From an uncultured Collinsella sp. (lineage in GTDB: Bacteria; Actinomycetota; Coriobacteriia; Coriobacteriales; Coriobacteriaceae): a stretch of DNA of 15,652 nt. Made by a program: the position numbers and the translations under genes. Positions 13,629 to 15,652 of the stretch are shown here, piece by piece (the first letter of the stretch is position 1; every line of letters starts with the position of its first letter). Under the pieces are notes generated by a model. The model ran no database searches. It saw only the letters and a list, made by a program, of their open reading frames with translations, and was not told where the DNA came from. The stretch covers positions 1 through 15,652 of the forward strand of contig CAKUFT010000035.1 in NCBI GenBank assembly GCA_934650095.1, given 5' to 3'.

Positions 13629-13652
13629 TTGATTCCTTCCTTGGACGAACGA

Positions 13653-14531
13653 TTACACAAGACCCCAGGTCTTGACCTCTTTATCGAGCCAGCCGTCGGC
13701 CAGGCGATCGCAGACCACCTGATCGACCACGGCCGAAAGGTCGCAACCCTTCTTGGTCGCCACGCCGTAGCCCTGCTCGCCAAACTTGACCTCGGGCTGC
13801 AGCAGCTCGACGGTCTCGTTCATGTAGCCGGCCAGCGTGGAGCGGTCCATGGCAAAGACGTCGATATTGCCGGCGTCGAGCGAACTCTTGATGATGGGGT
13901 AGCCGCTAAAGGCCCTAAACTCGGGTTCGCAGTGGAAGCCGTTGTCCTTGATCATCTGCTCAATCAGGCCCTGCGTGGTGGCGCCCTGGCTCACGCCGAT
14001 GACCTTGCCGTCCAGATCCTCAATCGAGGTAAAGCCCGAGCGCTTCTTGACCATGAGGCCCACGTAGTCGGTGCGGTACGGCGTCGAGAAGTCCCAGCTC
14101 TTCTTGCGCTCGTCGGTGATGGTGTAGGTCGCCGCGACCACGTCGAGCTGGCCGTTATCGATGAGCGGGCCACGCGTCTTGGGCGTTACGTCGGTAAACT
14201 CGACAAGCTCCTGGGCGCGGGCATCCTTGTAGCTCACACCAAAGACGGCAGCGGCGATCTGGTAGCACAGATCGACTTCCATGCCCTCAAAGCGGCCCTT
14301 GGCGGTGTCGTAATAGCCATAGCCGGGAACGTCCTTCTTAACGCCGGCATTCAGATGGCCACGCGACTTGATGGCCGCAAGCTTGGACCCCTTGTCGGAA
14401 CCCTCGCCGCTGGTGGAGTTGCCGCAACCGGTAAGCGCGGTCCCCGTCAGCGCAAGCATGCCGGCGCCAGCCAGCTGCAAAAAGTGACGGCGCGACACGG
14501 CCGCCCTCGTCATATCCGTCATGTCCATCAC
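13653..14531 (-). CDS. Amino acid ABC transporter substrate-binding lipoprotein
   Basis: A 292-residue extracellular binding protein of family 3 (SBP_bac_3). The N-terminus has a twin-arginine pair (residues 14-15, SRRHFLQL), a hydrophobic stretch and a lipobox LTGC with C36, so the protein is probably exported by Tat or Sec and lipid-anchored. The mature domain shows G-Y-G-Y-Y-D, GMEVDLCYQIA and GVSQGATTQ motifs, which suggest glutamate, glutamine or another polar amino acid; specificity cannot be read. The start is GTG 14531 or ATG 14528, one codon in; AGG is spaced 8 nt from that ATG. It lies 6 nt after the ATPase stop. Confidence 0.93.
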   Translation of the reverse strand: MMDMTDMTRAAVSRRHFLQLAGAGMLALTGTALTGCGNSTSGEGSDKGSKLAAIKSRGHLNAGVKKDVPGYGYYDTAKGRFEGMEVDLCYQIAAAVFGVSYKDARAQELVEFTDVTPKTRGPLIDNGQLDVVAATYTITDERKKSWDFSTPYRTDYVGLMVKKRSGFTSIEDLDGKVIGVSQGATTQGLIEQMIKDNGFHCEPEFRAFSGYPIIKSSLDAGNIDVFAMDRSTLAGYMNETVELLQPEVKFGEQGYGVATKKGCDLSAVVDQVVCDRLADGWLDKEVKTWGLV

Positions 14532-14537
14532 CCGCGC

Positions 14538-15269
14538 CTAGTGCAGAATCTTGGACAGGAACTCGCGGCAGCGCGGGTTCTCAGGGTTATCGAAGAAGTG
14601 CTCGGGCGTGCCCTCCTCCAGGATGCGGCCGTCCTCCATAAAGATGACGCGGTCGGCCACCTGGCGCGCAAAGCCCATCTCGTGCGTCACGCAGATCATG
14701 GTGATGTCCTCCTGCGCGAGCTCGATCATAACGTCCAGGACCTCCTGGACCATCTCGGGGTCGAGCGCCGAGGTCGGCTCGTCAAACAGGATGATGGGCT
14801 GCTTGGTGCACAGGGCGCGGGCGATGGCGATGCGCTGCTGCTGGCCGCCCGAGAGGTTCTGCGGATACTCGCCGGCCTTGTGCGCCATGCCGACGCGCTT
14901 GAGCGCGGCGATGGCGATCTGGGTCGCCTCTTCTTTGCTCTTCTTTTGCAGCTTGATGGGTGCAAGCGTTAGGTTGCCGAGCACCGTCATATTGGGATAC
15001 AGGTTGAACTGCTGAAACACCATGGAGCTGTACTTGCGAGCCATCTCCAGGTGATTCTTCTTGGTAAGCGGCGCACCGTCGATAATGACTTCGCCCGATG
15101 TGGGCTCCTCAAGATAATCGACGCAGCGGATGAGCGTCGACTTACCCGAACCGGACGGCCCGATCATAACGAGCTTCTCGCCGCGCTTGACGGTGAGGTT
15201 GATATCTTTGAGCACATGCAGGTCGCCAAAGTACTTGTTGAGATGCTTGATCTCGATCATGTCTGCCAT
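14538..15269 (-). CDS. Amino acid ABC transporter ATP-binding protein (GlnQ type)
   Basis: A 243-residue ATPase on the cytoplasmic face. It has Walker [10 protein letters not shown] (37-45), a Q-loop in VFQQFNLYP (84-92), signature LSGGQQQR (139-146), Walker [13 protein letters not shown] (159-170) and the switch histidine H196 in VTHEMGF. Length and motifs are those of GlnQ/HisP enzymes. It is the first gene of the importer operon; GGAAGGGA precedes the ATG with normal spacing. It powers uptake through the two permeases encoded downstream. Confidence 0.97.
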   Translation of the reverse strand: MADMIEIKHLNKYFGDLHVLKDINLTVKRGEKLVMIGPSGSGKSTLIRCVDYLEEPTSGEVIIDGAPLTKKNHLEMARKYSSMVFQQFNLYPNMTVLGNLTLAPIKLQKKSKEEATQIAIAALKRVGMAHKAGEYPQNLSGGQQQRIAIARALCTKQPIILFDEPTSALDPEMVQEVLDVMIELAQEDITMICVTHEMGFARQVADRVIFMEDGRILEEGTPEHFFDNPENPRCREFLSKILH

Positions 15270-15304
15270 GAATGTCCCTTCCCTGCGTTTACACGAGTTG
15301 AACT

Positions 15305-15310
15305 ATTGTA
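15305..15310 (-). promoter_or_regulatory. -10 box of the amino acid importer operon
   Basis: TACAAT on the minus strand, about 36 bp before the ATPase start. No standard -35 is visible. The octamer GGTTCTTT occurs twice upstream on the minus strand, at 15314-15321 and 15352-15359 (38 bp apart), followed by CCG or ACGG. It may be a pair of regulator sites. Confidence 0.45.
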
Positions 15311-15382
15311 CGGAAAGAACCACATTTCCGCAGCCCACACTGCATTCCCGTAAAGAACCCGCAACCTTTCACCCACTCATTA

Positions 15383-15457
15383 GGCACTCATTGGGGACAG
15401 ACTTAAATGAGTACCCAACGAGTGGGCACTCATTTAAGTCTGTCCCCAATGAGTGCC
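15383..15457. repeat. GGGGACAG-type inverted pair F (REPIN-like)
   Basis: Two 30-bp arms (15383-15412 and 15428-15457) are perfect reverse complements around a 15-nt centre, making a 75-nt hairpin. Each arm is itself a small hairpin, ACTCATT and AATGAGT enclosing GGGGACAGACTTA. So two copies of the family sit head to head, with a stem unlike the other loci. An extra CACTCATT lies just outside at 15374-15381. Confidence 0.8.
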
Positions 15458-15471
15458 CTTCAGCTGCCATC

Positions 15472-15504
15472 AAAAAAGGGCGCGACCGCGATGGTCACGC
15501 CCCC
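15472..15504 (-). terminator. Intrinsic terminator of the GatB/YqeY-family gene
   Basis: On the minus strand GGGCGTGACC (15502-15493) pairs with GGTCGCGCCC (15487-15478), one pair being G-T, followed by TTTTTTG. It lies 29 bp beyond the stop of the partial gene at 15533. Confidence 0.88.
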
Positions 15505-15532
15505 TCAACATCTACTATGCGTCGGCCAGCCC

Positions 15533-15652
15533 TTACGCCAGCTTGGCGCCAACAATCTTGGCTGCTGCCGGCTTGTCGAAGTTGCCGCCGGTGGCCTTGC
15601 CCAGAGCGCCCATGACCTGGCCCATCTGCTTCTTGGAGGTCGCGCCCAGCTC
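15533..15652 (-). CDS. GatB/YqeY domain-containing protein (C-terminal 39 residues)
   Basis: Only the C-terminus is in the window; the gene enters from the right edge. The visible residues read as the helical YqeY tail: SKKQMGQVMGALGKATGG, then AKIVGAKLA and TAA. This matches the family pattern K-D-M-G-x-V-M-x-x-L followed by short helices. YqeY proteins resemble the tRNA-binding tail of the GatB amidotransferase subunit and probably act in tRNA-related processes; the exact role is unknown. Confidence 0.82.
   Translation of the reverse strand, partial: ELGATSKKQMGQVMGALGKATGGNFDKPAAAKIVGAKLA

Noticed and set aside
12360..14972. 870-codon plus-strand frame across the importer operon
   Set aside because: Antisense to four well-conserved transporter genes; long frames on the opposite strand are expected at this codon bias. 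Its residue content is His/Arg/Ala-rich with no domain.

Overview
The window looks like chromosome of a high-GC anaerobic member of the Coriobacteriia. Collinsella is my best guess, from gene content recalled rather than searched. The pointers are an NfnAB-type ferredoxin/NAD(P)H enzyme pair, a LuxR regulator with a polytopic membrane domain, two wall-anchored proteins with L-A-x-T-G sorting signals, and a cytidylate-kinase-like gene next to a polar amino acid ABC transporter.

Layout. Positions 1-1939 start with a terminator, then hold an accessory insert: a gene with a PD-(D/E)XK-nuclease-like C-terminus (461-1588) bracketed by two ~205-bp elements. Both elements have nearly identical 24-27-bp inverted ends but unrelated interiors. 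Positions 1940-2569 encode peptidyl-tRNA hydrolase. Positions 2570-2942 hold hairpins, a terminator, a -10 box and a leader that could act as an attenuator. Positions 2943-5182 are the overlapping nfnA-nfnB pair, ending in a strong terminator. The convergent gap 5183-5575 carries a regular array of six 15-bp repeats in alternating orientation, about one every 40 bp. Positions 5576-9779 (minus) are two surface proteins sharing a 51-residue signal peptide with the motif HGTWRxVGAK. Divergent from them is a membrane-bound LuxR regulator (9994-11397). Positions 11449-15269 (minus) hold a cytidylate-kinase-like gene and a four-gene amino acid importer in the order ATPase, binding protein, permease, permease. 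The minus-strand tail of a GatB/YqeY-family gene closes the window.

Running through the intergenic gaps is a family of hairpins whose stems differ between loci but stay self-complementary, while a GGGGACAG-like block keeps its place at the start of the loop. This is the signature of REP/REPIN-type elements. No transposase is present here. The protein-coding genes are mostly ordinary; the unusual content is the intergenic repeats: the paired inverted-repeat elements at 94-298 and 1622-1825, the 40-bp-period array at 5323-5538, the hairpin family, and a long imperfect hairpin at 12134-12239.
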